Positions 26,340 through 33,211 of a stretch of DNA of 64,000 nt are shown here, one piece after another (within the stretch, counting starts at the first letter, position 1; every line of letters starts with the position of its first letter). The stretch lies in NCBI RefSeq assembly GCF_000237325.1, contig NC_017542.1:3010501-3074500 (forward strand), written 5' to 3'. The notes under the pieces were generated by a model that was not told where the DNA came from, searched no databases, and saw nothing but the letters and a program-made list of their open reading frames with translations. This stretch comes from Paenibacillus polymyxa M1 (GTDB taxonomy: Bacteria > Bacillota > Bacilli > Paenibacillales > Paenibacillaceae). A program made the position numbers and the translations under genes.

Positions 26340-26349
26340 CAAACAGGCA
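26333..26349 (+). terminator. Weak hairpin at the end of the XRE gene
   Basis: TGCCTG (26333-26338) pairs with CAGGCA (26344-26349), loop ACAAA, followed by TTTCCTT. Short stem; termination is uncertain. The 240 bp beyond it to the agr-operon terminator are AT-rich and show no gene. Confidence 0.4.
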
Positions 26350-26582
26350 TTTCCTTCGGGGCATTTGTACATGCCGGCATTTACAATATATATCCCGCTT
26401 TCACCCTCCTTTTCTTATATGTAGATTGTTTTCACCTTAATTTAAAAGATTGTTATTTTTTTCATAATCAATTTTATCACATGGAGAATGATTAAAAACG
26501 GGAAATATGTCGAATTAAATCGAAACCGTCCGGCTTATCCTAGTCTAACTGATTATTGACTTATTCATTTAAATCTGGTAAC

Positions 26583-26614
26583 AAAAATGACCCCTGAATT
26601 TTCATGGGTCATTT
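26583..26614 (-). terminator. Terminator of the agr-like operon
   Basis: AAATGACCC pairs with GGGTCATTT around a 12-nt loop; on the minus strand TTTTTGT follows. It overlaps the stop codon of the LytTR gene (26609-26611). Confidence 0.85.
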
Positions 26615-27343
26615 CCACAGTTTTTTAAGCGCTTTAAGTTTATTATGAGACATCGAGCAAGTGAAGTCAGATCCTTCGAATCGTACCAGCCCTCCAAATG
26701 CGTTAGACTCAATTTCACAAACCAAGTCGAGATTTATCAGGGTATCTTTATAAGCTGGATATAGATACGGAAAAGCTTCCCTGCAAGCCTGTGCGGTTAG
26801 CCCGATTGTATAAGAGCGATCTCCAGAGTGGAAACGCGGGACATAGTAATTTTTTTTAGGTTCCCACATATCCACACTAAGCATATTCCCTACCTTAAAA
26901 AAACCGCTCACTGTTGCCTTACCCACTACCTTGATTTCCGATCCGAAAATATAACGAATTTCTCTATCGGCATTCATTGCATCCGCATATATTTGTTTCC
27001 ATCGAGATAAATTGGCTGAATTTATACTTTCTTTGATGTCTTGATTTTTAAAAACAACCTGCCCCCCTCCATAATCTCCCGTAACGATCTTGTCCACTTG
27101 TGTGATGTTAACCAAATTAGATCCGTCCAAATTGCAAAAAGTGGGTAAGCCTACGGAACATTCATGGAGGGTGGTGGGAACTGTAAATCTTCCATGAGAA
27201 GTATGAAAAAGCGGGATGTGATAATTGCTTTTAGGCTTCCACAATTCAATCGCAACTAGGTGATTTTCGCAAAAGAAAGAGCAATCTCCAAGTGAATTGT
27301 CATCAAGCAATGGAGTGGCTAGGATTCGCTTTCCCTCTTCCAT
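26609..27343 (-). CDS. Tandem LytTR-type DNA-binding protein, no receiver domain
   Basis: 244-residue protein made of two copies of one module (about residues 15-118 and 130-244). Both begin with ELWKPKSNYHIPLFHT or DMWEPKKNYYVPRFHS. Each then follows the LytTR pattern: TLHECSVGLPTFCNLDGSNLVN and, in copy 2, the equivalent AYKDTLINLDLVCEI, a glycine-rich turn (GDYGGGQVVF / NAFGGLVRF) and a closing basic helix (LSRWKQIY / LKALKKLWK). LytTR is the DNA-binding domain of AgrA, but the receiver domain is missing. Last gene of the agr-like operon, 5 bp after agrD, with a poor ribosome binding site, so probably coupled. Likely the output regulator; direct target unknown. Confidence 0.75.
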   Translation of the reverse strand: MEEGKRILATPLLDDNSLGDCSFFCENHLVAIELWKPKSNYHIPLFHTSHGRFTVPTTLHECSVGLPTFCNLDGSNLVNITQVDKIVTGDYGGGQVVFKNQDIKESINSANLSRWKQIYADAMNADREIRYIFGSEIKVVGKATVSGFFKVGNMLSVDMWEPKKNYYVPRFHSGDRSYTIGLTAQACREAFPYLYPAYKDTLINLDLVCEIESNAFGGLVRFEGSDFTCSMSHNKLKALKKLWK

Positions 27344-27348
27344 TAAAT

Positions 27349-27480
27349 TCAGTTCTTTTCTGTTTTCTTCAGCTCAGCTGGTACCGGTTTAGCGCCAAAT
27401 ATTGTTTTTTCTTTTTTGGTAGACTCGTTAGCGTATTTCCCAAGGCTTATACTTAAAACTCTCGCCAATTTCTTATCCAT
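27349..27480 (-). CDS. AgrD-like cyclic autoinducer precursor without Cys
   Basis: 43-residue peptide that fits AgrD in place, size and design. AAGGAGGTGA lies 6 bases before the ATG, and the start overlaps the agrB end by 28 bp. Layout: amphipathic leader MDKKLARVLSISLGKYANES, a middle TKKEKTIFGAK, then PVPAELKK, which matches the conserved P-x-E-L tail removed by AgrB. Most AgrD signals have Cys (rarely Ser) four residues before the AgrB cleavage site to close a thiolactone or lactone ring. This peptide has no Cys at all, and Ser occurs only up to residue 20. If the core ends at Phe28, position 24 is Glu. Ring chemistry, or a linear signal, is open. Too short for many gene finders. Confidence 0.8.
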   Translation of the reverse strand: MDKKLARVLSISLGKYANESTKKEKTIFGAKPVPAELKKTEKN

Positions 27481-28001
27481 TTTCGCTCACCTCCTTTCCA
27501 TAAAGGAAGAATACTGAATGCTTGTATAACTATAGATAAACATATTATGTGAGATTGTACAAAAAAATTTAATATGCAAACCAAAATACATATCGTTTTA
27601 TAATACTTGTGATATTTGGTCTTATTAATATAGATAAAATGATTGGGAGCATATACTACAAACACTAATAATGAACAAGCGTTAATTATCAAAATTGTTG
27701 ATAAACCTAAAGAAACAAAAGGTATAGTTACACATATGGCCGTTGTAAAACAGACACAAAGGGTAAGGTTGCTGAAGTGTACCCCACCTGAAAATCTCCT
27801 TACAAACATGATCGTAGCCAGAGCTAGTAATGCCCCCCAAAAATGTCCTGTTATCCAGGCTATAACTGCAACCATTAGTACTGCCGAAATTTCGGTTATT
27901 TTTATACCAATCGCATACTCCATCACTTCTACACTTGTAGGTCCATCAGGATCAGCTTTCTTTATTTCTGATGCGATGTGCCTCGATAGCGTTTCTAGCA
28001 T
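27453..28001 (-). CDS. agrB: AgrB-family peptide-processing membrane protease
   Basis: 182-residue integral membrane cysteine endopeptidase that trims and cyclises AgrD. The catalytic pair sits in RRFSGGVHFSNLTLC, His75 and Cys82, with the seven-residue spacing known for AgrB. About five or six hydrophobic segments follow, and the C-terminal tail is short and basic. The start is ATG 28001 with AAAGGAG nine bases upstream; a longer in-frame start at 28043 lies inside the previous gene. Its beginning overlaps the upstream membrane-protein gene by 50 bp and its end overlaps agrD, so the four genes form one operon. Confidence 0.93.
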   Translation of the reverse strand: MLETLSRHIASEIKKADPDGPTSVEVMEYAIGIKITEISAVLMVAVIAWITGHFWGALLALATIMFVRRFSGGVHFSNLTLCVCFTTAICVTIPFVSLGLSTILIINACSLLVFVVYAPNHFIYINKTKYHKYYKTICILVCILNFFVQSHIICLSIVIQAFSILPLWKGGERKWIRNWREF

Positions 28002-28665
28002 CCTCGTAATCTCCTTTCTCTGAAAAGAAGTACGAAATTCCAAAAGTTAGCAATGAGATGGAAAGTAGTCCTATCGTATTGGAGTTATAGAGCATATACA
28101 AAGTAACAAGAATAGTGACAAATGATATTAGGGAGCCTATGATGAACATTTTATTAAGGGGTGATAGGTAATTTTCACCTTTCAAAAAATCATGTGGGGG
28201 CTGAATGATAAATGAGAAACCAAAGTTGTATTTCCCCATGACAAAAGAAATAAAGTACGCAGTAAAAATAGAAGCTAACTGTATAACGTAAATGGAAGAA
28301 CCAGAAGTATTATTAATAATATCAGGTTGTGCTACTCCGAAAAAATTTGCAAATATATATACAAATAGCTGTAGGTTAATGTAAGCTGTTAGACCAGAAC
28401 CAGCAGAAAAAGCTGCAAGATATGTTTTGATCCCTAAACCAAGTCTTAAAAAGAGAACCATTAACAAATACTGAAGCGGAAAATCTAATTTAGGCATGCC
28501 TATAACCTCTCTCATGAGATAGGAAAACAAAGCTATGCCAATTGCATAGATAAGTATTTTTCTTCGATTTTCCCACACAGGAAGCATATAAAGCTTCAAG
28601 ACCAAAGTAACTGCCGCTAAAGCATCGAAAAAACCAAGTGAAATATATAAAAAAGCAGATAACAC
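27952..28665 (-). CDS. Seven-helix membrane protein, AgrC sensor-like, no kinase
   Basis: 237-residue protein, hydrophobic almost throughout, with seven likely membrane helices (about residues 1-28, 36-56, 63-80, 81-110, 124-152, 172-195, 198-218) and a charged tail EKGDYEDARNAIEAHRIRNK. Position beside agrB and topology match the N-terminal sensor of AgrC-type kinases. No H-box, N-box or G-box follows, so it cannot be a histidine kinase. It starts at GTG 28665 with AGGAGG 11 bases upstream and a promoter at 28698-28726. First gene of the operon. It may be the receptor for the processed peptide, or a membrane anti-regulator of the LytTR protein; no domain match is claimed. Confidence 0.7.
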   Translation of the reverse strand: MLSAFLYISLGFFDALAAVTLVLKLYMLPVWENRRKILIYAIGIALFSYLMREVIGMPKLDFPLQYLLMVLFLRLGLGIKTYLAAFSAGSGLTAYINLQLFVYIFANFFGVAQPDIINNTSGSSIYVIQLASIFTAYFISFVMGKYNFGFSFIIQPPHDFLKGENYLSPLNKMFIIGSLISFVTILVTLYMLYNSNTIGLLSISLLTFGISYFFSEKGDYEDARNAIEAHRIRNKES

Positions 28666-28697
28666 AGTTACATCATCCTCCTATTTCGCCTGATGTA

Positions 28698-28726
28698 ATT
28701 GTATATTTTACTAATAGAAGTGGCAA
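28698..28726 (-). promoter_or_regulatory. Promoter of the agr-like operon
   Basis: On the minus strand TTGCCA, a 17-bp spacer and TACAAT lie 33 bp before the GTG of the seven-helix gene. No standard pair of AgrA-type 9-bp direct repeats was found upstream. Confidence 0.65.
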
Positions 28727-28820
28727 TGAAATAATCTAGTAAACTGGTAATTTTTGTGCAATTTGAGGTAAATATTTTTCCATTTGACTTTTTTCTTCAA
28801 ATTCTATATCCATTTGTGCT

Positions 28821-28843
28821 AATAAAAAAGCCCCCAAGTGGGC
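28821..28843 (-). terminator. Orphan leftward terminator
   Basis: GCCC (28830-28833) pairs with GGGC (28840-28843); on the minus strand TTTTTTATT follows. No leftward gene ends here. It may shield the agr promoter from read-through. Confidence 0.5.
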
Positions 28844-28869
28844 GACGTTGTTTTTGCCAATGTATTATG

Positions 28870-28899
28870 TTGGTTTTTTTTCGATATCAAGGTTATAAT
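28870..28899 (+). promoter_or_regulatory. Sigma-A promoter of the XRE gene
   Basis: TTGGTT, an 18-bp spacer and TATAAT end about 30 bp before the GTG at 28928. Confidence 0.6.
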
Positions 28900-28927
28900 C
28901 TACTTAATTTGGGGTGGAGGGATTATA

Positions 28928-29155
28928 GTGGCTTTAAGTGACAATTTTAAAAAATTACGTATAAAATATCATTTGACTCAACAAGAGCTTGCTGAGATCG
29001 CTGGGGTTACCAATAAAGCAATTTCAGCTTGGGAGAGCGGACTTTCTGAACCACGAATGGGTGCTATAGAAAAGATAGCTCGTCATCTCCATATCAAAAA
29101 AAGCAATATCATTGAAGACGATGGCATTGAGCACATAAGTTCTGATCAAGTGTAG
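28928..29155 (+). CDS. XRE-family HTH regulator
   Basis: 75-residue regulator with one Cro/CI helix-turn-helix: NFKKLRIKYHLTQQELAEIA, then GVTNKAISAWESGLSEPRMG, and the closing helices AIEKIARHLHIKKSNI. The start is GTG 28928 with GGAGG seven bases upstream. It stands alone, facing away from the agr-like operon; its promoter region abuts that of the operon, so it could regulate it. The frame ends at TAG 29153, but the reading frame continues with protein-like codons to about 29230, suggesting a shortened C-terminus. Confidence 0.85.
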   Translation: MALSDNFKKLRIKYHLTQQELAEIAGVTNKAISAWESGLSEPRMGAIEKIARHLHIKKSNIIEDDGIEHISSDQV

Positions 29156-29223
29156 GTCAAAGTAGACGGTAATAAAATCGAAGTGAGAGCATCCGTTCAA
29201 TTCACTGTAGGTTATATCAAACA

Positions 29224-29259
29224 ACAAAAAAAGGAACTGTGCATCAGCTCCACAGTTCC
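29224..29259 (-). terminator. Terminator of the PspA-DUF cluster
   Basis: GGAACTGTG (29233-29241) and CACAGTTCC (29251-29259) form a perfect 9-bp stem; on the minus strand a run of seven T follows. It lies 35 bp after the stop at 29294. Confidence 0.9.
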
Positions 29260-29293
29260 GCAAACAACTTTAGAAGAATATAAAGTATTACCA

Positions 29294-30049
29294 TTATCGT
29301 CGACTACGCCGGCTAATTTTACCTGAGCCGCTGCGTGTTTTAGGCTTACTATACGATTTGCGCGGCGAATCAAATATGCTGGAACCGCCGCTGCTGCCTC
29401 GGTCACGTGAAATCGAGCCTCTGCTCGGTGAACTGCTGGAGCCTCTATCGAATAAACTCCCGCTTGATCCAACGCTGGAATCCGAATTTTTCCCTCTACG
29501 GGTAACTGAGCCTTTTCGCTCCACCGTTATCGGCGGGATCGTTTTTTTCTCCTGTGCTGTTGGAGCACGATATTGCCCTTGTGAAGGTCGGTATACATCT
29601 CTGCTCGAATAACCTCGATAGGAGCCAGACCCCCGCAACGAATCGAACAGAGCATCCAGCACAGTTGCAGTTAAGTATCCTTTTAGAAAGCTGGAACTGT
29701 AATTTTGCTCGACATACTTTTTACTGTCAATTTCAATGAGTGTGTCTTCCTTCTTAGCTGGATCCTGCTGCAAATGGTACCACTCATCACTATATACCAG
29801 AAACATTCGCTCATTGCTCTGAGGTGACATTTGTTCCGGTGTACGCTGTTCTTTCAATTCCTCCGCTACTTCGGGAACCGTTTTGCCTGCTGCGCGATAC
29901 ACGTACGAGGTCGAGTTTCCGCTACCACTAACGGATTCCAGCGGATACGTATCTTTCACATTTGGCGCGCCGCAGCCGCTTAACACGGATACGAACAAGC
30001 TCAGCGCCACAATGACCTTTAATGCATATTGCCAGGTGCGTTTGCTCAT
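29294..30049 (-). CDS. DUF4247-type lipoprotein
   Basis: 251-residue exported lipoprotein. Lipobox LSGCGAP around residue 26. The folded part (about 35-130) has FLVYSDEWYHLQQDPAKKED and ends with YLTATVLDALFDSLRG; from about 135 the chain is low-complexity, very rich in Ser, Gly and Arg (SSSSPSRGSISRDRGSSGGS), with a basic end. The order pspA - DUF350 - DUF4178 - this gene matches a cluster known from other Firmicutes and Actinobacteria, and the family name is from memory. Molecular role unknown. GGAGAGGG precedes the ATG. Confidence 0.78.
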   Translation of the reverse strand: MSKRTWQYALKVIVALSLFVSVLSGCGAPNVKDTYPLESVSGSGNSTSYVYRAAGKTVPEVAEELKEQRTPEQMSPQSNERMFLVYSDEWYHLQQDPAKKEDTLIEIDSKKYVEQNYSSSFLKGYLTATVLDALFDSLRGSGSYRGYSSRDVYRPSQGQYRAPTAQEKKTIPPITVERKGSVTRRGKNSDSSVGSSGSLFDRGSSSSPSRGSISRDRGSSGGSSIFDSPRKSYSKPKTRSGSGKISRRSRR

Positions 30050-30062
30050 GTGTAACCCTCTC

Positions 30063-30569
30063 CTAGCTTGCCCGAATAACCTTGACGTCTCCGGTAATCA
30101 CTTCTTCTCCTTCATAAAGCATAAAGCGACCGTCCTGCCATTCTACCCGCAATAGATGGTAATCATCAGACTGGTACTGCCAAACATGTTGCTCTCCACC
30201 CTGCCGGAAAGGAGCACGGCCCATAACGGTAACATGCCCAAAATACTGTTCTTCCAAATGATACGTTATATCATCCAGTTCTAAAATGGTCGGTACTTCC
30301 TCCGGGTTGTCTAGTCTGCCATCGATGGCCTGATAAAGCCCGAATTGCAGTGTTTCCCGTTCCTCAATATGAAGATAACTCACTTGATTACCATCCTGAA
30401 GCGTCAAAACAACGGCATTCCGAGCACGATTATGTACACGACCTACCACTTCATAGGTGACAAGCGACACCTCACAAATATCCCCTGGATTTAAGTGAAG
30501 CATGCTTTTTTCCGCTTTCGGCGGTTCAGGTTTGGCAAATAGATTTGAAATTCGTTTCCATACACTCAT
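30063..30569 (-). CDS. DUF4178-type protein
   Basis: 168-residue soluble protein, beta-rich, without signal peptide or membrane segment. Marks include MLHLNPGDICEVSLVTYEVV at the start of the domain, LHIEERETLQFGLYQAIDGR, ITYHLEEQYFGHVTVMG and the closing YDEVITGDVKV-like region (YEGEEVITGDVKVI). ATG 30569 has AAGGAGG ten bases upstream; another ATG at 30575 is only four bases from it. It lies 14 bp before the DUF4247 gene and belongs to the same operon. The function is unknown; in other genomes the family travels with PspA and DUF350 proteins. Confidence 0.78.
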   Translation of the reverse strand: MSVWKRISNLFAKPEPPKAEKSMLHLNPGDICEVSLVTYEVVGRVHNRARNAVVLTLQDGNQVSYLHIEERETLQFGLYQAIDGRLDNPEEVPTILELDDITYHLEEQYFGHVTVMGRAPFRQGGEQHVWQYQSDDYHLLRVEWQDGRFMLYEGEEVITGDVKVIRAS

Positions 30570-30593
30570 GGTCATATTCCCTCCTTACTTTGC

Positions 30594-31001
30594 CTAGAAG
30601 CATGCTGTAATGATTAAGGCACCAACCAAATGCAGCGCTCCCGAAAACAGACCGAAACCAATTTTACCTTCCTGGGTACCTTTATCCAGATCAAACTGTG
30701 CCCAATACCGCAACAGCAGGCGCACAATCACTTCTAAAACAAGCAGGATAATAAAGGCAATCACAGAATACACAAGCGCTTCGAGCAAATTATTAGCGGT
30801 AGCAATTGAACCTGATAAAATATATCCTTGTGCAATCAGCTTCATAATCATCCGTACCGTTACGGCCATATTTCCGGCTTTTACTTCGGCAAAATCCTTA
30901 TACTTTGTAAATAAAGAATCGACATACATTAATACGAACAGCAAAATAGCACCCGCGCCCGTCCATACCAGCATCGCTTTCATCGTTTCTAAAAAATGCA
31001 T
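30594..31001 (-). CDS. DUF350 (YjfL-type) membrane protein
   Basis: 135-residue protein with four hydrophobic segments (about 9-27, 54-75, 70-93 and 110-134). The pattern AVTVRMIMKLIAQGYILSGS with an internally repeated two-helix unit is typical of the DUF350/YjfL family of E. coli yjfIJKL, where YjfJ is a PspA relative. The same association occurs here with the PspA gene upstream. GGAGGATGGTAGCAA precedes the ATG. Role unknown; probably part of a membrane-stress response. Confidence 0.8.
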   Translation of the reverse strand: MHFLETMKAMLVWTGAGAILLFVLMYVDSLFTKYKDFAEVKAGNMAVTVRMIMKLIAQGYILSGSIATANNLLEALVYSVIAFIILLVLEVIVRLLLRYWAQFDLDKGTQEGKIGFGLFSGALHLVGALIITACF

Positions 31002-31062
31002 TTGCTACCATCCTCCACATCTTCTTGAATACATATATTAATTTACGCCCCCAGGCAGGGAA

Positions 31063-31093
31063 AAGCGAAGGAGAAAACGTTTCTCCTTCGCTT
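31063..31093. other. Perfect 14-bp hairpin between pspA and DUF350
   Basis: AAGCGAAGGAGAAA and TTTCTCCTTCGCTT flank a 3-nt loop. There is no full T-run on the minus strand (TTTCCC), so it may be a partial attenuator or an mRNA processing or stabilising element between pspA and the three following genes. Confidence 0.75.
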
Positions 31094-31130
31094 ACTGAGC
31101 CATCACACTAGCGGCAATACTTAAAAGTTC

Positions 31131-31799
31131 TTATTTGTTTTCGTATTGTTTCAGCAAAGCAGCAAGTTCATCGTCCACAGCACTTTTCTTATCCAGCTCT
31201 TTGAACTCTTCATCCAGCGATTTTTCCTTGGAAGCCATTTCGTTGCTCGCTTCAGCACGTGCTTCTGCTTGCAGCATTTTTTCCTCCATACGCTTCAATC
31301 CAGCAGTTGCCGTATCCGAGCTAAAACCGTTCATAGCTTTGTTAATTTCAGTTTGCGCTTTAGCTGCGTTATAACGGGCAACCAGTGTCTCGCGCTTGTT
31401 TTTCATTTCAGTCAGCTGTCTACGCATTTCATCCAGCTTACCACGCAGGTTGTCAGCTGCAGCTTTGTTTTGCTCATAACCAGCTTGGAACTCGTTCATT
31501 TTTTGTTCGGCAGATTTCTTTTCTTCCAGCGCACGACGAGCAAGATCCACATTTTGTGCTTTTGCAGCCGTATGAGCCTGTTCTTCGCGTTTTTTCACCA
31601 AAGCTGCCTGTTCTTCGTATTGCTGTTTGAATCTCTTTTCAATAGCAATTTGAGCGGCTACCGCTTTCTCTGCGTCTTCCAGATCCTCTTGCATATCACG
31701 AATGTATTGATCCGTCATTTTAACTGGATCTTCTGCCTTGTCGATAATGGCGTTAATGTTAGACATCGTAAGATCTCTTAATCGTTTGAAAATAGACAT
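31131..31799 (-). CDS. PspA/IM30 family membrane-stress protein
   Basis: 222-residue, almost wholly helical coiled-coil protein of the PspA/IM30 (ESCRT-III-like) family. It begins MSIFKRLRDLTMSNINAIID, the amphipathic membrane-binding helix, then DPVKMTDQYIRDMQEDLEDA, a hallmark of the family, followed by long heptad stretches to about residue 190 and a short C-terminal helix. It coats and protects the cytoplasmic membrane under envelope stress. First gene of a four-gene unit with DUF350, DUF4178 and DUF4247. AGGAGGAACTTCAC precedes the ATG. A LiaH-like role in antibiotic response is possible but not shown. Confidence 0.93.
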   Translation of the reverse strand: MSIFKRLRDLTMSNINAIIDKAEDPVKMTDQYIRDMQEDLEDAEKAVAAQIAIEKRFKQQYEEQAALVKKREEQAHTAAKAQNVDLARRALEEKKSAEQKMNEFQAGYEQNKAAADNLRGKLDEMRRQLTEMKNKRETLVARYNAAKAQTEINKAMNGFSSDTATAGLKRMEEKMLQAEARAEASNEMASKEKSLDEEFKELDKKSAVDDELAALLKQYENK

Positions 31800-31885
31800 G
31801 TGAAGTTCCTCCTAGAATTGAATGCTTAAATTTTAAGCTCTGTACACATGTTTACGCAAGCTTTGCAAAGAGGTTTCAAAAATAT

Positions 31886-32908
31886 CTAAAAACCGCGTAG
31901 ATAAGGCTCTGGGATATCTGCCTGTACTTTTAGCGCCCGTGAAGCATGCAGCGCCCAATAGGGATCACGCAGCATGGCACGCCCTATGGCTACCAGATCA
32001 GCTTCATTTTGCTGAACGACTCGGCGGGCATCCTCATAATCATCCAATAAGCCGACAGCAATGACAGGCACATTCAATTTTTCACGGATGGTATGAGCCA
32101 AATCGACCTGATAACCAGCACGCGCAGACGGGCCTCCGCTGGAGCCTATCGGACCCTCACCACCAGAAGAAATATGGAAAATGTCTACACCTGCATCACG
32201 ATATCGTTCCCCTATGGCTGCTATGTATTCAACATCATATCCGTCTTGGACATATTCTTTGGCAGATATCCGCATTAGCACAGGCATATCAGCAGGAAGT
32301 ACCTCTTTAACAGCACGGATCACCTCAACACCAAACAGTGACAAATCCTGCCCATATTCATCTTCTCTGGTATTGGTTAAAGGGGAATGAAATTGATGGA
32401 TCAGATAGCCGTGAGCACCATGAATCTCTACCGTGTCAAAACCAGCTTCTACCGCCCGGCGAGCCCCCTCTTTGTAGGCCTGAACCAGTTCCTTGACTTC
32501 TGCTCTCGTCAAAGTGTGGGGATCTTTAAAGCGTTCACTAAAGGGGATCGAGGACGGGCCTACAGGTGTCTCAGCATCCTCGGCCTTGCGTCCGGCATGG
32601 CCTAATTGAATGGCAATTTTGGCACCATACTTGTGGACTTCCTCTACAATTTTGCGATATGCAGGATTATGTTCGTCACTCCAAATGCCCAAATCACGAT
32701 CCGTAATGCGTCCATCCGGATGAACCGCTGTCATTTCCACAATTATGAGCCCAGTCCCTCCTACCGCGCGACTCACATAATGGACATAATGCCAATCCGT
32801 CGGTTTGCCGTCCTTGGCCTCCACGCTGTATTGGCACATTGGGGGCATGACAATCCGATTTTTTAATGAAAGCCCCTTTAATTGATAAGGAGTAAACAAG
32901 TCGGTCAC
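31886..32908 (-). CDS. namA: Old yellow enzyme, NADPH dehydrogenase NamA (YqjM)
   Basis: 340-residue FMN-dependent ene-reductase that reduces activated C=C bonds such as N-ethylmaleimide or enones. The start is GTG 32908 with GGAAGGA upstream, giving VTDLFTPYQLKGLSLKNRIV; the extra upstream codons of the frame have no site. Marks: PPMCQYS (the redox-tuning Cys of the YqjM class), AIQLGHAGRKA (substrate His pair region), HGAHGYLIHQFHSPLTN and AIGRAMLRDPYW for FMN phosphate. Length matches YqjM (338). Single gene, cytosolic. Confidence 0.94.
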   Translation of the reverse strand: MTDLFTPYQLKGLSLKNRIVMPPMCQYSVEAKDGKPTDWHYVHYVSRAVGGTGLIIVEMTAVHPDGRITDRDLGIWSDEHNPAYRKIVEEVHKYGAKIAIQLGHAGRKAEDAETPVGPSSIPFSERFKDPHTLTRAEVKELVQAYKEGARRAVEAGFDTVEIHGAHGYLIHQFHSPLTNTREDEYGQDLSLFGVEVIRAVKEVLPADMPVLMRISAKEYVQDGYDVEYIAAIGERYRDAGVDIFHISSGGEGPIGSSGGPSARAGYQVDLAHTIREKLNVPVIAVGLLDDYEDARRVVQQNEADLVAIGRAMLRDPYWALHASRALKVQADIPEPYLRGF

Positions 32909-33211
32909 TTTTATCCATCCTTCCCTCAATTCCAAGTATGTATCATTATGAATAGCATCCCCATTATACACCAGCTGTCACGGTATACCGAATCCTTTGT
33001 AAGGCTAAAACTTGCGAAAATGCTTCAGTTTTCGGTCATGTTTAAGAGAAAATGTACGTTTACTTCGTCATCTTCACGGATACCCGCTTCATGATGTACT
33101 TCTCTTCAGCCGTGTAGGGCTTCACTCAATCACCAGCATAATTTTAATAGGACAGGTACATAATAGCTGAGAGCACCACTAGGTACCACTGCACGGAAAG
33201 GGGGAATACAA
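32909..33211. other. Intergenic region, nothing recognised
   Basis: 303 bp between the divergent namA and polysaccharide deacetylase genes. Apart from an AAAGGGGG ribosome binding site at its right end, no RNA, repeat or convincing open frame was recognised; it should hold both promoters. Confidence 0.5.

Noticed and set aside
28690..28780. AgrA-type 9-bp direct repeats upstream of the agr-like operon
   Set aside because: CCAGTTTAC and CCACTTCTA occur on the minus strand, but their 24-bp period differs from the 21-bp period of AgrA sites and they match the consensus poorly.
29212..29472. Minus-strand frame ahead of the PspA cluster terminator
   Set aside because: Overlaps the 3' end of the DUF4247 gene and the terminator hairpin in another frame; no start site.
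31146..31781. 211-codon plus-strand frame
   Set aside because: Antisense to pspA; Phe/Leu/Cys-rich translation typical of a shadow of a Glu/Lys/Ala-rich coiled coil.
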